Shown here: positions 9,320 to 18,971 of the stretch, in pieces
Position numbering within the stretch: position 1 is the stretch's first letter
Layout: each line of letters begins with the position of its first letter
DNA from: an uncultured Comamonas sp.
GTDB lineage: Bacteria > Pseudomonadota > Gammaproteobacteria > Burkholderiales > Burkholderiaceae_C
Assembly: GCA_947306475.1 (NCBI GenBank)
Contig: CAMZGS010000005.1
Span: 62,001 to 126,000 of the forward strand
Direction of reading: 5' to 3'
DNA: 64,000 bases
Notes under the pieces: generated by a model
Told to the model about the DNA's origin: nothing
Databases searched by the model: none
The model's input: the letters and a program-made list of their open reading frames with translations, nothing else
Position numbers and translations under genes: made by a program

Positions 9320-10051
9320 TCAGTGGTTGCCATCGGGCACGAAAACGTAGCCCACACCCCACACGGTCTGGATGTAGCGTGGGTTGGTGGCATCGTCCTC
9401 GATCAGCTTGCGCAGGCGCGAGATCTGCACATCCAGACTGCGGTCAAAGGGCTCGAACTCGCGACCACGTGCCAGCAGGGCAAGCTTTTCGCGCGACAGG
9501 GGCTGGCGCGGATGGCGCACCAAGGCCTTGAGCATGGCAAATTCGCCTGTGGTCAGCGGCTGCTCTTCGCCATTCTTCAGCAGCACACGGGTGCCCAGGT
9601 CAAAGTGGAAGGCGCCAAAGCTGACGGTTTCGTTGTCCGTGGACGGCGCGCCGGGCGCCTCGTGCGTGGGGCGGCGGCGCAGCACGGCATGGATGCGCGC
9701 CAGCAGCTCGCGTGGATTGAAGGGCTTGCCAACGTAGTCGTCGGCACCAACCTCCAGGCCAACGATGCGATCCACGTCCTCGCTCTTGGCCGTCAGCATG
9801 ATGATCGGGGTGCGGTCGTTGGCCGCACGCAGGCGGCGGCAGATGGACAGGCCATCCTCGCCGGGCATCATCAGATCGAGCACGATCAGGTCCACCGCTT
9901 CGCGCAGCAGCAGGCGATCCAGCGCCTTGCCGTCCTCGGCGACCACAACTTCAAAGTTCTCTTGGGATAAATAGCGACGCAGCAGGTCGCGGATGCGGGC
10001 ATCGTCGTCCACAACCAAAATTTTGTCGGTGCGTGCAGTGGGTGTAGACAT
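9320..10051 (-). CDS. ompR: OmpR-type response regulator
   Basis: This regulator (243 aa) has a receiver domain, KILVVDDDARIRDLLRRYL with the acidic pocket and VDLIVLDLMMPGEDG with the phosphoacceptor Asp, followed by a winged-helix DNA-binding domain (LTTGEFAMLKALV, LSREKLALLARGREFEPFDRSLDVQISRLRKLI, TVWGVGYVF). The ATG at 10051 has GGAAG about 7 bases upstream. The in-frame ATG at 10141 adds unconserved residues. It is transcribed first, ahead of the cognate kinase. Confidence 0.93.
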   Translation of the reverse strand: MSTPTARTDKILVVDDDARIRDLLRRYLSQENFEVVVAEDGKALDRLLLREAVDLIVLDLMMPGEDGLSICRRLRAANDRTPIIMLTAKSEDVDRIVGLEVGADDYVGKPFNPRELLARIHAVLRRRPTHEAPGAPSTDNETVSFGAFHFDLGTRVLLKNGEEQPLTTGEFAMLKALVRHPRQPLSREKLALLARGREFEPFDRSLDVQISRLRKLIEDDATNPRYIQTVWGVGYVFVPDGNH

Positions 10052-10223
10052 CCAGCTTCCTTTCTCTTCCAAGTTTGTAACAGCGTCGATTGTGCCGAGT
10101 TCGAACCTGTGCACAGCGATTTTGTTCGCTTGTCTGACCAATATTTACAAAATTTGCGGGTGCAAGCAAAAAAGCGCAGACGGGCCGCTATGCTTCCAGG
10201 CTCTGTATTCTTGGGAGTTGAAC

Positions 10224-10943
10224 ATGCACCAAACCTTGAAAAGCATAGCTGCCTGCGCTTTACTGGCAAGCGTTTCCACGGGATTTATTCCAAACGTCCA
10301 TGCGCAGGAGCTACGCAATGTGGTGCAGCTTTCCGCTTCTGCCAGCGTGCAGGTACCCCAGGACTGGCTGGTGCTGACCCTGAGCGTCACGCGCGACGGT
10401 CGCCAGGCGCAAGAGGTGCAACAACAGTTGCAGCAGGTGCTGGAGCCTGCCCTGCGCAGCGCCAAGGCCATGGCGCAGGGCGAGGACCTGCAGGTGAGTA
10501 GCGGTGATCTGGGCGTCTATCCGCGCCACGACGGCAAGACCGGCAAGGTGGTGCGCTGGCAGGGCAGGGCCGAACTGCAACTGCAAGGGCGCGACTTCGC
10601 CCGCATCACCCAGGCTGCTGCCAGGATAGACGGCATGACCCTGAGCAACATGGGTTTTGTGCTCTCCCCAAAGGGCAAGGCCCGGGTGCAGGAACAGGCG
10701 CAGACCGAGGCCGTGGCAGCCTTCCGCGAACGTGCCCAGCAATTGACGCAAGCCTTTGGCTTCCAAAGCTACAGCCTGCGCGAGGTACGGGTTCAGACCC
10801 AGGGCGGCTACGCTCCGCGCATGCACATGGCCCAGGCCAGCCTGCGCATGGACGCTGCCAAGGCCGAAGCCGATCCCATGCCCGTGGAGGCAGGCACCAC
10901 CGAAGTGGTGGTGGAGGTTTCCGGCTCCGTGCAGTTGCAGTGA
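10224..10943 (+). CDS. SIMPL-domain (DUF541) periplasmic protein
   Basis: This 239-aa protein opens with a signal peptide, MHQTLKSIAACALLASV...NVHA, with likely cleavage before QE at about residue 27. The rest matches the SIMPL/DUF541 layout: VVQLSASASVQVPQDWLVLTLSV, a helical stretch, WQGRAELQLQGRDF, MTLSNMGFVLSP, a conserved AFRERAQQLTQAFGF and C-terminal TEVVVEVSGSVQL. Relatives are envelope proteins such as E. coli YggE, linked to oxidative-stress tolerance. It is divergent from the ompR-type gene. Its signal-peptide region contains a copy-like stretch of the dispersed AGCTGC element. Confidence 0.85.
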   Translation: MHQTLKSIAACALLASVSTGFIPNVHAQELRNVVQLSASASVQVPQDWLVLTLSVTRDGRQAQEVQQQLQQVLEPALRSAKAMAQGEDLQVSSGDLGVYPRHDGKTGKVVRWQGRAELQLQGRDFARITQAAARIDGMTLSNMGFVLSPKGKARVQEQAQTEAVAAFRERAQQLTQAFGFQSYSLREVRVQTQGGYAPRMHMAQASLRMDAAKAEADPMPVEAGTTEVVVEVSGSVQLQ

Positions 10944-10995
10944 TCATCCGGAGCCACCCAGCTCGCCGCAGCCCACAACCACCGCTGCAAGCAGC

Positions 10996-11033
10996 AAAAA
11001 AACCAGGCACTCCCCGTTGTGGGTCGTGCCTGG
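10996..11033 (-). terminator. Rho-independent terminator of bdhA
   Basis: CCAGGCAC (11003-11010) pairs with GTGCCTGG (11026-11033). On the minus strand this is followed by seven T (10996-11002). It lies about 30 bases past the end of the 3-hydroxybutyrate dehydrogenase gene. Confidence 0.8.
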
Positions 11034-11065
11034 CCTGCTACTAAAAACTCAAGAGAGGGCAGGGC

Positions 11066-11848
11066 TTACTGCGCCGCCCAACCACCGTCCATATTCCACG
11101 TCACGCCGCGCACGTTGTTGGCCGCAGGCGAGCAGAAGAACACCGCCAGCGCACCCAGCTCTTCGGGCGTGGTGAACTGCATGGAAGGCTCCTTCTCGCC
11201 CAGCAACTGCCTGGTGGCCTCTTCGACGGAGATGCCTTGCTGCTCGGCCTTGGCATCGACCTGTTTTTGCACCAGCGGCGTGAGCACCCAGCCGGGGCAG
11301 ATGGCATTGCAGGTCACGCCCGTGGTGGCAGTCTCCAGGGCCGTGACCTTGGTCAGCCCCACAACGCCATGCTTGGCGGCCACGTAGGCGCTCTTCTGCG
11401 CCGAAGCCACCAGCCCGTGCACCGAGGCAACGTTGATGATGCGCCCCCAGCCCGCCTCCAGCATGGCGGGCAGGGCCAGGCGGGTGGTGTGGAATGCGCT
11501 GGAGAGGTTGATGGCCAGGATGGCGTCCCACTTCTCGGGCGGGAAGTCCTGCACGCTGGCCACGTGCTGAATGCCGGCGTTGTTCACCAGAATGTCCACG
11601 CGCCCGAAGCGCTGGGCGGCAAACGCCATCATGGCGGCGATCTCATCGGGCTTGCTCATGTCGGCACCGTGGTAATCGACCTCGATGCCGTGGGCAGCAC
11701 CTGCTGCGCGCACCGATGCCATGACCTCCTGGTACTCACCAAAGCCGTTGAGCACCACATGGGCCCCCTGCGCTGCCAGGGCCTTGGCAATACCCAGGCC
11801 GATACCGCTGGTCGATCCCGTAACAAGAGCTGTTTTACCTTTGAGCAT
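11066..11848 (-). CDS. bdhA: 3-hydroxybutyrate dehydrogenase
   Basis: This 260-aa short-chain dehydrogenase interconverts (R)-3-hydroxybutyrate and acetoacetate with NAD in polyhydroxybutyrate use. The Rossmann motif TGSTSGIGLGIA is at residues 10-21. NNAG is near residue 90, the catalytic Ser in NVASVHGLVAS, and YVAAKHG gives Tyr and Lys of the active site. HGLVAS, ICPGWVLTPLV, KQVDA and WNMDGGW are characteristic of the 3-HBDH subgroup. A terminator follows, and the gene stands alone, divergent from the hydrolase. Confidence 0.92.
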   Translation of the reverse strand: MLKGKTALVTGSTSGIGLGIAKALAAQGAHVVLNGFGEYQEVMASVRAAGAAHGIEVDYHGADMSKPDEIAAMMAFAAQRFGRVDILVNNAGIQHVASVQDFPPEKWDAILAINLSSAFHTTRLALPAMLEAGWGRIINVASVHGLVASAQKSAYVAAKHGVVGLTKVTALETATTGVTCNAICPGWVLTPLVQKQVDAKAEQQGISVEEATRQLLGEKEPSMQFTTPEELGALAVFFCSPAANNVRGVTWNMDGGWAAQ

Positions 11849-11924
11849 GGTTGTCTCTTTCTGTCAAATTAAATAGCGTCAGAATGAATTAGGATGAGCG
11901 AACTATTATGGAACGCCTGCTGCC

Positions 11925-12854
11925 ATGACCGATTGCACGCTTGAACCTAGGCTGAATTACGTACTGTGCCCTGCAGCCGCGCTGCAGCATCCAGAAAGCG
12001 GCATGCACCGCATGGCGTACTGGGAATGGAACCAGACGGGCGATCCACAGCACCCGCACGTCATTGTCTGCGTGCACGGCCTGACGCGCCAGGGGCGCGA
12101 TTTCGATGTCCTGGCGCGGGCACTCAGCCAGCATGCACGCGTCATCTGCCCCGACGTGGCTGGCAGAGGGCGCAGCGACTGGCTGCACGATGCCAATGCC
12201 TATGCCGTTCCGCAATACGTGTCGGACATGCTTGTCCTGCTGCACCACCTGCACGCCCAGGCGCCCATCGAGCGTCTGGACTGGGTGGGCACCAGCATGG
12301 GCGGACTGATCGGCATGGGGATGGCCGGCGCACCGCAGCTCCCCCTGCCACGCCCCATGGACCGCCTGCTGCTCAACGATGTGGGCCCGCGCCTGGAGTG
12401 GGCCGCATTGCAGCGCATCGGCGCCTACGTGGGGCAACCGGTCCACTTCGCCACGGAAGAGGAGGGCGCCGCCGCGCTGCGCGTTCTGTCTGCCGGCTTT
12501 GGTCCGCACACCGACGCTGCATGGCTGGCCCTGTCACGCCCCATGTTCAAGCCCCTGCCCGAAGGCGGCTTTGGTCTGCACTACGACCCGCGCATCGCCC
12601 AGCCCATGCAGACCATGACACCGGAGACCAACGCACAGGCCGAGCAGCTGTTGTGGGCCCTGTACGATGCCATTACTGCCCGCACCCTGGTGGTGCGCGG
12701 CGCGGAATCCGACCTGCTCAGCCCAACCACCGTGCAGGAGATGCGCCAGCGCGGGCCGCGCGCTGAATCTGTGGAACTTGAAGGCGTCGGCCATGCCCCT
12801 ACCTTTGTGGATCCGGGCCAGGTGGCCGTCGTGCAAAACTTTCTTTTCGGGTGA
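11925..12854 (+). CDS. Alpha/beta hydrolase
   Basis: This 309-aa protein has the alpha/beta-hydrolase fold signatures: oxyanion region VCVHGLTRQGRDFDVLA, PDVAGRGRSDWL, the nucleophile elbow WVGTSMGGLIG with Ser, and a C-terminal VGHAPTF that supplies the His. LVVRGAESDLL provides the acid residue. No signal peptide is seen, so it is probably cytoplasmic. Substrate cannot be assigned. It begins 76 bases from divergent bdhA and is followed by relA after 51 bases, possibly co-transcribed. Confidence 0.8.
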   Translation: MTDCTLEPRLNYVLCPAAALQHPESGMHRMAYWEWNQTGDPQHPHVIVCVHGLTRQGRDFDVLARALSQHARVICPDVAGRGRSDWLHDANAYAVPQYVSDMLVLLHHLHAQAPIERLDWVGTSMGGLIGMGMAGAPQLPLPRPMDRLLLNDVGPRLEWAALQRIGAYVGQPVHFATEEEGAAALRVLSAGFGPHTDAAWLALSRPMFKPLPEGGFGLHYDPRIAQPMQTMTPETNAQAEQLLWALYDAITARTLVVRGAESDLLSPTTVQEMRQRGPRAESVELEGVGHAPTFVDPGQVAVVQNFLFG

Positions 12855-12905
12855 TCGATTGGGTACAACAACAACCTTCCCAGCAGCCATGCAGGAGGCA
12901 CCAAC

Positions 12906-15182
12906 ATGCGCAGCGTAACTTCCTTGCCTCCAACCACCGGCGACAGCCCCAGCATCGCGCAGCTCCACAAACAAATGGAGCAGGCACGGACGGCACAGGC
13001 CGTGCCGGACCTGATCGCCGCCACGGCCCACGCCATCCCCGGTCAGGTCAACGCCCTGGTGCGTGCACGCACCTTCGCCGAGCCCCTGCTGGCCGGTGAA
13101 GTGCTGGGCACCGGGGAAAACGTCCTGGCCCACGCCGATGCCGTGGCCGCCATCCTGCAGGGCATTGGTGGTTCCGAGACCATGCAGGCAGCGGTGTACC
13201 TGGTCTATGCCAGCCTGCACCTCAACCGGCCGCTGGAAGTGCTCACCAAGGCCTTCGGCCCGCACTTTGCCTCCCTGGCAGTGGAAACCGTCAAACTCAT
13301 GCACGTGCAGCAGCAGTCGCGCAACGCCGAACGGCTGGTGGCCCAGGCCCACAACCCTGCCTTGCAGACCGAGACCGTGCGCAAGATGCTGCTGGGCTTC
13401 TCGCGCGACGTGCGCGTGGTGCTGCTGCGCCTGGCCTCGCGCCTGCAAACGCTGCGCTGGTATGCCGCCGACAAGCAGCCCATCCCCCCGGCGCTGGCCC
13501 ACGAAGCGCTGCACGTGTTTGCCCCCTTGGCCAACCGCCTGGGCATCTGGCAGCTCAAGTGGGAGATCGAAGACCTCTCGTTTCGCTTCCTGGAGCCGGA
13601 AACCTACCGCGAAATCGCGCTGCTGCTCGACGAAAAGCGTGCCGAGCGCGAGATCTACATGGAGCAGTTGCGCCAGAGGCTCGAAGCGCAGCTGCGCGCG
13701 GCCAGCATCAGTGCCAACGTGCAGGGCCGGCCCAAGCACATCTACAGCATCGTCAAGAAAATGCGCGGCAAGCGCCTGAGCTTTGACCAGCTGTTCGACA
13801 TCCGCGCCCTGCGCGTGGTGGTGCCCACCGTCAAGGACTGCTACTCCGCCCTGTCGTGGGTGCACCAGCACTTCACGCCCATCGAGTCCGAGTTCGACGA
13901 CTACATCGCCCGCCCCAAACCCAACGGCTACCAGTCGCTACACACCGTGGTGCGCGATGCCCAAGGCAAGGCCATCGAGATCCAGATCCGCTCCCAGGCC
14001 ATGCACAACCACGCCGAAAACGGCGTCGCCGCACACTGGGCCTACAAGGAAGCGGGCACCAAAGGCTACGCCGGCGTCAGCGCCACGGGCGAGTACGACG
14101 CCAAGATCGCCGTGCTGCGCCAGCTGCTGGCCTGGGGCAAGGACCTCTCCGAAGGCCTGCCCAGCAAGGGCCTGTTCGATGACCGCATCTACGTACTGAC
14201 ACCCAACGCCGCCGTCATCGAACTGCCCGAGGGCGCCACCCCTGTGGACTTTGCCTACGCCGTGCATACCGACCTGGGCCACCGCTGCCGGGGTGCGCGC
14301 GTCGATGGCGTCATGGTGCCGCTCAACGCCCCGCTGCAAAGCGGGCAGACGGTGGAGATCATCACCGTCAAGGAAGGGCGCCCCTCGCGCGACTGGCTCA
14401 ATGCCGAGTTGGGCTACCTGCACAGCAACCGTGCCAAGGCCAAGGTGCGCGCCTGGTTCAACGCCCAGGCCACCCAGGAGACCGTGGCTCGCGGGCGCGA
14501 GTCCGTGGAAAAACTGCTGCAGCGCGAAGGCAAGACCGCCCTCAAGCTGGACGATCTGGCCCTGCAGCTGGGCTTCAAGAGCGCCGAAGCCCTGTTCGAA
14601 GTGGTGGGCAAGGACGAATACTCCCTGCGCAACATCGAGGCCGTGCTGCGCCCGGCTGAGCCGGAAGTCCCGCAGCAGGACCCGCAATCGCTGGTACGCA
14701 AGCCACGCTCCGGCAACACCGGTGGCAAGGGCGGGGTGCTGGTGGTGGGCATGGGCTCGCTCATGACGCAACTGGCCAAATGCTGCCGCCCGGCGCCGCC
14801 GGATCCGATCTCCGGCTTTGTCACGCGCGGCAAGGGTGTCAGCGTGCACCGCCAGGATTGCAGCAACTTCCGCGAAATGGCCGGGCGCAACCAGGAGCGC
14901 GTCATTGAAGTTGCCTGGGACACCCCCAAGGCCAACAGCGCGCAGACCGCCGTCTATCCGGTGGACGTTGCTGTGCAGGCCATGGACCGCCAGGGTCTGC
15001 TGCGCGACATCTCCGATGTCTTTGCGCGGGAGAAGACCAACGTCATCGGCGTGCAGACCCAGTCCGTCAAGGGTGTGGCCTGGATGACCTTCACCGTTGA
15101 AGTCTCCGACGCCGGTCATTTGCACAAGGTGCTGGGCATCGTCGCCAGTGTGCCCGGCGTGCGTTCGGCCAGGAGGCGCTGA
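12906..15182 (+). CDS. relA: GTP pyrophosphokinase RelA
   Basis: RelA (758 aa) makes (p)ppGpp on stalled ribosomes. The N-terminal region corresponds to the hydrolase fold but lacks the His-Asp metal motif; the expected HDVVED segment reads YASLHLN. The synthetase domain has HIYSIVKKM, FDIRALRVVV and EFDD at about 329-332 in place of the RxKD of bifunctional enzymes, then PKPNGYQSLHTVV. TGS (IYVLTPNAAVIELPEGATPVDFAY), zinc-finger (KCCRPAPPDPISGFVTRGKGVSVH) and ACT domains follow. Both features indicate a synthetase-only RelA, so a separate SpoT hydrolase should exist outside the window. Confidence 0.93.
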   Translation: MRSVTSLPPTTGDSPSIAQLHKQMEQARTAQAVPDLIAATAHAIPGQVNALVRARTFAEPLLAGEVLGTGENVLAHADAVAAILQGIGGSETMQAAVYLVYASLHLNRPLEVLTKAFGPHFASLAVETVKLMHVQQQSRNAERLVAQAHNPALQTETVRKMLLGFSRDVRVVLLRLASRLQTLRWYAADKQPIPPALAHEALHVFAPLANRLGIWQLKWEIEDLSFRFLEPETYREIALLLDEKRAEREIYMEQLRQRLEAQLRAASISANVQGRPKHIYSIVKKMRGKRLSFDQLFDIRALRVVVPTVKDCYSALSWVHQHFTPIESEFDDYIARPKPNGYQSLHTVVRDAQGKAIEIQIRSQAMHNHAENGVAAHWAYKEAGTKGYAGVSATGEYDAKIAVLRQLLAWGKDLSEGLPSKGLFDDRIYVLTPNAAVIELPEGATPVDFAYAVHTDLGHRCRGARVDGVMVPLNAPLQSGQTVEIITVKEGRPSRDWLNAELGYLHSNRAKAKVRAWFNAQATQETVARGRESVEKLLQREGKTALKLDDLALQLGFKSAEALFEVVGKDEYSLRNIEAVLRPAEPEVPQQDPQSLVRKPRSGNTGGKGGVLVVGMGSLMTQLAKCCRPAPPDPISGFVTRGKGVSVHRQDCSNFREMAGRNQERVIEVAWDTPKANSAQTAVYPVDVAVQAMDRQGLLRDISDVFAREKTNVIGVQTQSVKGVAWMTFTVEVSDAGHLHKVLGIVASVPGVRSARRR

Positions 15183-15243
15183 GCCGGCCTTCCTCGTCGG
15201 AAACGGCAAAAAGCGTGCTACAATGCGCGCTTCGATAAACGAC

Positions 15244-15320
15244 AGGCGCGTAGCTCAGTTGGTTAGAGCACCACCTTGACATGGTGGGGGTCGTTGGTTC
15301 GAATCCAATCGCGCCTACCA
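15244..15320 (+). tRNA. tRNA-Val (anticodon GAC)
   Basis: A 77-base cloverleaf: acceptor AGGCGCG pairs CGCGCCT, the D arm is GCTC-AGTTGGTTA-GAGC, the anticodon stem is CCACC/GGTGG with loop TTGACAT (anticodon GAC), and the T loop is TTCGAAT. The discriminator A and CCA are encoded. It lies 61 bases after relA and is followed at once by a terminator. Confidence 0.96.
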
Positions 15321-15348
15321 GATACCGCAGGTGTCACTTGCAAACAAA

Positions 15349-15375
15349 ATGCCCGCTAAGAAGCGGGCATTTTTA
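15349..15375 (+). terminator. Rho-independent terminator after tRNA-Val
   Basis: ATGCCCGCT (15349-15357) and AGCGGGCAT (15362-15370) form a nine-pair stem with a four-base loop, followed by five T. It ends the tRNA transcript. Confidence 0.9.
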
Positions 15376-15473
15376 TTGGCGCAGCCAGATCCTCCCCCTT
15401 CCGGGAAACTGCACGAAGCATCCAGGCTTCGTGCTCCCACATTGCAAGCCAGCATTCCCGAGAATGCGGACGG

Positions 15474-18400
15474 TCAATGACTGGTCTGTTGTTGATTCAC
15501 CTTCTGCACCAGCTCCAGAAAGTTGTCTGCCGGTATGGCCTTGCTGAACAGCCAGCCCTGGTAGGCCGTACAGCCGTGCCTGGCGAGGAACACGCGCTGC
15601 GCCTCTGTTTCAACGCCTTCGGCGATCAGCTTCATCCCCATCTCGGCGCCCATGCTGATCGTGCTGCGGACCAGCGCTTCGTACATGGGATTGCCGGGGA
15701 TTTCAACGATAAAGCTGCGGTCAATCTTGAGTTTGTGCACTTGCAGCTTGCCCAGGCGTGCGAGCGATGAGTAACCAGTGCCAAAATCGTCCAGCGCCAA
15801 CGAAAACCCGGCACCGGACAAGGCCATGATTTGCTGGTTCGCCAACTCCGGGCTTTGCATGGCAGCGCTTTCGGTAATTTCCAGTTCCAGCAAATGCGCC
15901 GGGCAATGATGCCGCTCACACGCAGACTGGATTCTTTGCACCAGATCCTGTTGCCTGAACTGGTAAACGGAAAGATTGATGGAAACCTGCAAAGGTAGCC
16001 CGATGGCATTCCAGGCTGCGATCTGCCGGCAGGCGGTATCAATCACCCAGTCCCCCAGAGGCAGTATCAGCCCGGAGGCCTCCGCAACTGGAATAAACCG
16101 CCCCGGCGACACCGAACCCAGCTCTGGATCGTCCCAGCGCAGCAGTGCCTCTGCGCCAATGATGCGGCCACTCACTGTATCCACCTGCGGCTGGTAGTAC
16201 AGCTTCAGGTCCCCTTTTCCTATAGCCGCTTTCAGGCGGGCGAGGATATGCATGTGCTCATTCGAGAGCACATCCATTTCATCGCAATACGCAACTACGG
16301 TTCCGCGGCCGGCGGATTTTGCCGCATACATTGCCGCATCGGCATACCGCAGCAAGGTTGCGCCGTCAGTGGCGTCCTTGGGGCACACGCAATAGCCAAT
16401 ACTGATGCTTGGCGTGAATTCCTGCGCATTTACCCACACCGGCTCACTGACCGCCTTGAGCAGGCGTTTGGCCGCACTGTACACCTGGGCCTCATCCTTG
16501 ATGTCCACCATCATCACGACATATTCATCGCCGCCAAGCCGGGCAACGGTGTCACCATCGCGCAGTGAGCCACTCAGCCGTGTCGCCAGCTCAATCAGCA
16601 AGGTATCTCCCTGGTGGTGCCCAAAGCTGTCGTTGACCACCTTGAAATTGTCCAGATCCAGCAATAACACACCAATGAGGCTGTTATGACGCTGTGCCCG
16701 CGCGATTTCGCGCGAAAGACGGTCCATAAACAGCGTGCGATTGGGCAAACCGGTGAGTGCATCGTGCGTGGCCAGATACTGCAGACGGTCTTCGTTTTGC
16801 TTGCGCTCGGTGATGTCATTCACCAGCCCGACATAACGCATTTTCCCCTGGTGAACAATTTGCGAGATGGCAATCTCCAGCGGGAAGAGCGTGCCGTCCT
16901 TGCGTACTCCCTCCATCTCGCTGCCCTTGCCAATGATGTTCGCAATCCCCGTGGCCTGGTGGTTGCGCAAATACGTGTCGTGCCGATCCGCATGCGGCTT
17001 GGGCATGAGCCGTCGGACACTCTGCCCCAGCATCTCCTCTTCGGTATAGCCAAAAATACGCTGTGCTGCCCGGTTGAAAGACTGGATGATGCCGTTGCCA
17101 TCAATGGTAATCAGTCCATCCACCATGTTGTCGATAATGGCTTGGGTATAACGCGCCTGCTCAATCAAGGCCTGCTCAATACGCTTGCGCTCCGCTATAT
17201 CACGCACGATGGCCACAAAGTGGGGGCGTTCCTGCAGAGGGCAGACGTATTGCAGAAAGACTTCCACAGGGATCATGTTCCCTTGCTTGCCGCGATGCAC
17301 GGTATCGAAAGTCAATGCGTCCTGCTCACCAGATATCAGCGGCGCCAGCATGGCGCGGAATTTCTCTTCCGTGAAATGGGGCTTGATGTCGTAAGGGTGC
17401 ATCGTGAAAAGCTCGGATTTCTCATAACCCACCTGCCGAAATGCCCCTTCGTTGGCATAAAAAAACCGCAGCTCCTCGGCATCGAACATGAACACGCAGT
17501 CCAGCGTCTGATCGAGCGTGTTCTTGAACTGCCGCAGCTCCTGCTCCGACTGCCTTTGCTCGGAAATATCGGACTCAATGGCCATGAACCCCTGGACCAC
17601 CCCCTGGCTGCTGCGCAGTGGGGTGCAACTGATGCGAATCCAGTAGGGCCGACCATCCTTGGTGTAATTGATCAGCTCGACCTCAAAGCCCTCACAGCGT
17701 GCCAGTGCTTCATGCATGGTGGCAATCGCCTGGACATCGGTTTTCGGCCCCTGCAACACATCGCCAGGCTTCTTTCCCAATAAATCGTCCAGTTGGAATC
17801 CCGTGATGCGGGTAAAGCCATCATTGATCCATTGGACCCGACCTTCGGTATCCGTAATCACCACACCGTTGGTCGTTTCACTCGCCACACGGGATAGGCG
17901 TGAGAGTTCCATCTCCGTCTGCTGCTGCTTGCGTCTGATACGTCTGGCACTGACCAGTTGCCCAATCGTGACAATCAAAGGCTGCAGGTAAGACAGCAGC
18001 TTTTCGTTGTACCCCCCGGGCCGGTTGGCCATGCCGAACATGGCCAGCATTTCTCCAGCATGGAACACAGGGACACCCAAAAATGCATCAAGTGCCGGGT
18101 GCCCCTCCGGCAAGCCACATTGACGCGGGTCACTGGAAGGCGCATTGGCGATCACAGGCTCGCCGGTGAGCATTGCAGCGCCAAACAGGGAGTTCAGATT
18201 GGTGAACTCCATTCCCTGCGGCGCGTGGGCATCGTAAAAGGCGCGCGTCTCATCATTCCACGCAATATTGGTGATGGCGTAGGTCTTGAGATAAGGCTGG
18301 CCATCTGCGCGCTGGCAAACCTCGCCAATGAATCCATACTCGCTGTTTGTCAGGTCCAACAGGCCCTGAAGCAAGCTGTCAAAAGCGCTGCGCTGCGCAT

Positions 18401-18971
18401 CTTCCTGAATGAACTCGGATTGCGCCAAGCTGATGACATCCTGCAGTTTCTGCGACATATCCAATGCCTGCAGCTGACGCAGCAAATCGATTTTCTGAAT
18501 CTCGGCCTCAACGCAATCGGCCAGCTCACGAAGAATGCCGCGCTCCTGGTCCGTCAATTGCCGGGGCTCGTTGTCAATGACGCAGAGCGTTCCGATTCGG
18601 TAGCCTTCCTGTGTACTCAGGGGTGCGCCGGCATAAAAACGTATATGGGGAGCACCAGTCACCAGGGGGTTGTCTGCAAAGCGCTCATCCAGGTGCGCAT
18701 CCGGAATCTCAAAGATGCCACCATCCAGAATGGCATGCGCACAAAAAGAGACATCCCGTCCGGTTTCGCGCACTTCAAGCCCCTGGCACGATTTGAACCA
18801 CTGTCGATCTGCATCCACCAGCGATATCAGTGCGATGGGAACCAGCAGCACCTGCTGCGCCAGCTTGGCCAGCCGATCGAATCGCTCCTCTGATGGACTA
18901 TCCAGCAAGCCCGTGTCGAGCAGCGCTTGCATGCGTTGTGTTTCGTTAGCAGGCGTGGAAGGGGAGCGCAT
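15474..18971 (-). CDS. GAF-PAS-GGDEF-EAL cyclic-di-GMP signalling protein
   Basis: About 1165 aa and soluble. Domains in order are GAF (RFDRLAKLAQQVLLVPIALISLVDADRQWF), a second GAF (about 190-345), three PAS modules (ETTNGVVITDTEGRVQWINDGF; a second near 480; IIDNMVDGLITIDGNGIIQSFNRAAQRIFGY), GGDEF and EAL. The cyclase signature reads RLGGDEYVVM, with Tyr replacing Phe, and RxxD (RDGD) five residues earlier forms an inhibitory I-site. The phosphodiesterase domain has AEALLRW and DDFGTGYSSL, so it looks intact. Both activities may be present. The start MRSPSTPAN is preferred over an ATG 13 codons upstream. Confidence 0.9.
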   Translation of the reverse strand: MRSPSTPANETQRMQALLDTGLLDSPSEERFDRLAKLAQQVLLVPIALISLVDADRQWFKSCQGLEVRETGRDVSFCAHAILDGGIFEIPDAHLDERFADNPLVTGAPHIRFYAGAPLSTQEGYRIGTLCVIDNEPRQLTDQERGILRELADCVEAEIQKIDLLRQLQALDMSQKLQDVISLAQSEFIQEDAQRSAFDSLLQGLLDLTNSEYGFIGEVCQRADGQPYLKTYAITNIAWNDETRAFYDAHAPQGMEFTNLNSLFGAAMLTGEPVIANAPSSDPRQCGLPEGHPALDAFLGVPVFHAGEMLAMFGMANRPGGYNEKLLSYLQPLIVTIGQLVSARRIRRKQQQTEMELSRLSRVASETTNGVVITDTEGRVQWINDGFTRITGFQLDDLLGKKPGDVLQGPKTDVQAIATMHEALARCEGFEVELINYTKDGRPYWIRISCTPLRSSQGVVQGFMAIESDISEQRQSEQELRQFKNTLDQTLDCVFMFDAEELRFFYANEGAFRQVGYEKSELFTMHPYDIKPHFTEEKFRAMLAPLISGEQDALTFDTVHRGKQGNMIPVEVFLQYVCPLQERPHFVAIVRDIAERKRIEQALIEQARYTQAIIDNMVDGLITIDGNGIIQSFNRAAQRIFGYTEEEMLGQSVRRLMPKPHADRHDTYLRNHQATGIANIIGKGSEMEGVRKDGTLFPLEIAISQIVHQGKMRYVGLVNDITERKQNEDRLQYLATHDALTGLPNRTLFMDRLSREIARAQRHNSLIGVLLLDLDNFKVVNDSFGHHQGDTLLIELATRLSGSLRDGDTVARLGGDEYVVMMVDIKDEAQVYSAAKRLLKAVSEPVWVNAQEFTPSISIGYCVCPKDATDGATLLRYADAAMYAAKSAGRGTVVAYCDEMDVLSNEHMHILARLKAAIGKGDLKLYYQPQVDTVSGRIIGAEALLRWDDPELGSVSPGRFIPVAEASGLILPLGDWVIDTACRQIAAWNAIGLPLQVSINLSVYQFRQQDLVQRIQSACERHHCPAHLLELEITESAAMQSPELANQQIMALSGAGFSLALDDFGTGYSSLARLGKLQVHKLKIDRSFIVEIPGNPMYEALVRSTISMGAEMGMKLIAEGVETEAQRVFLARHGCTAYQGWLFSKAIPADNFLELVQKVNQQQTSH

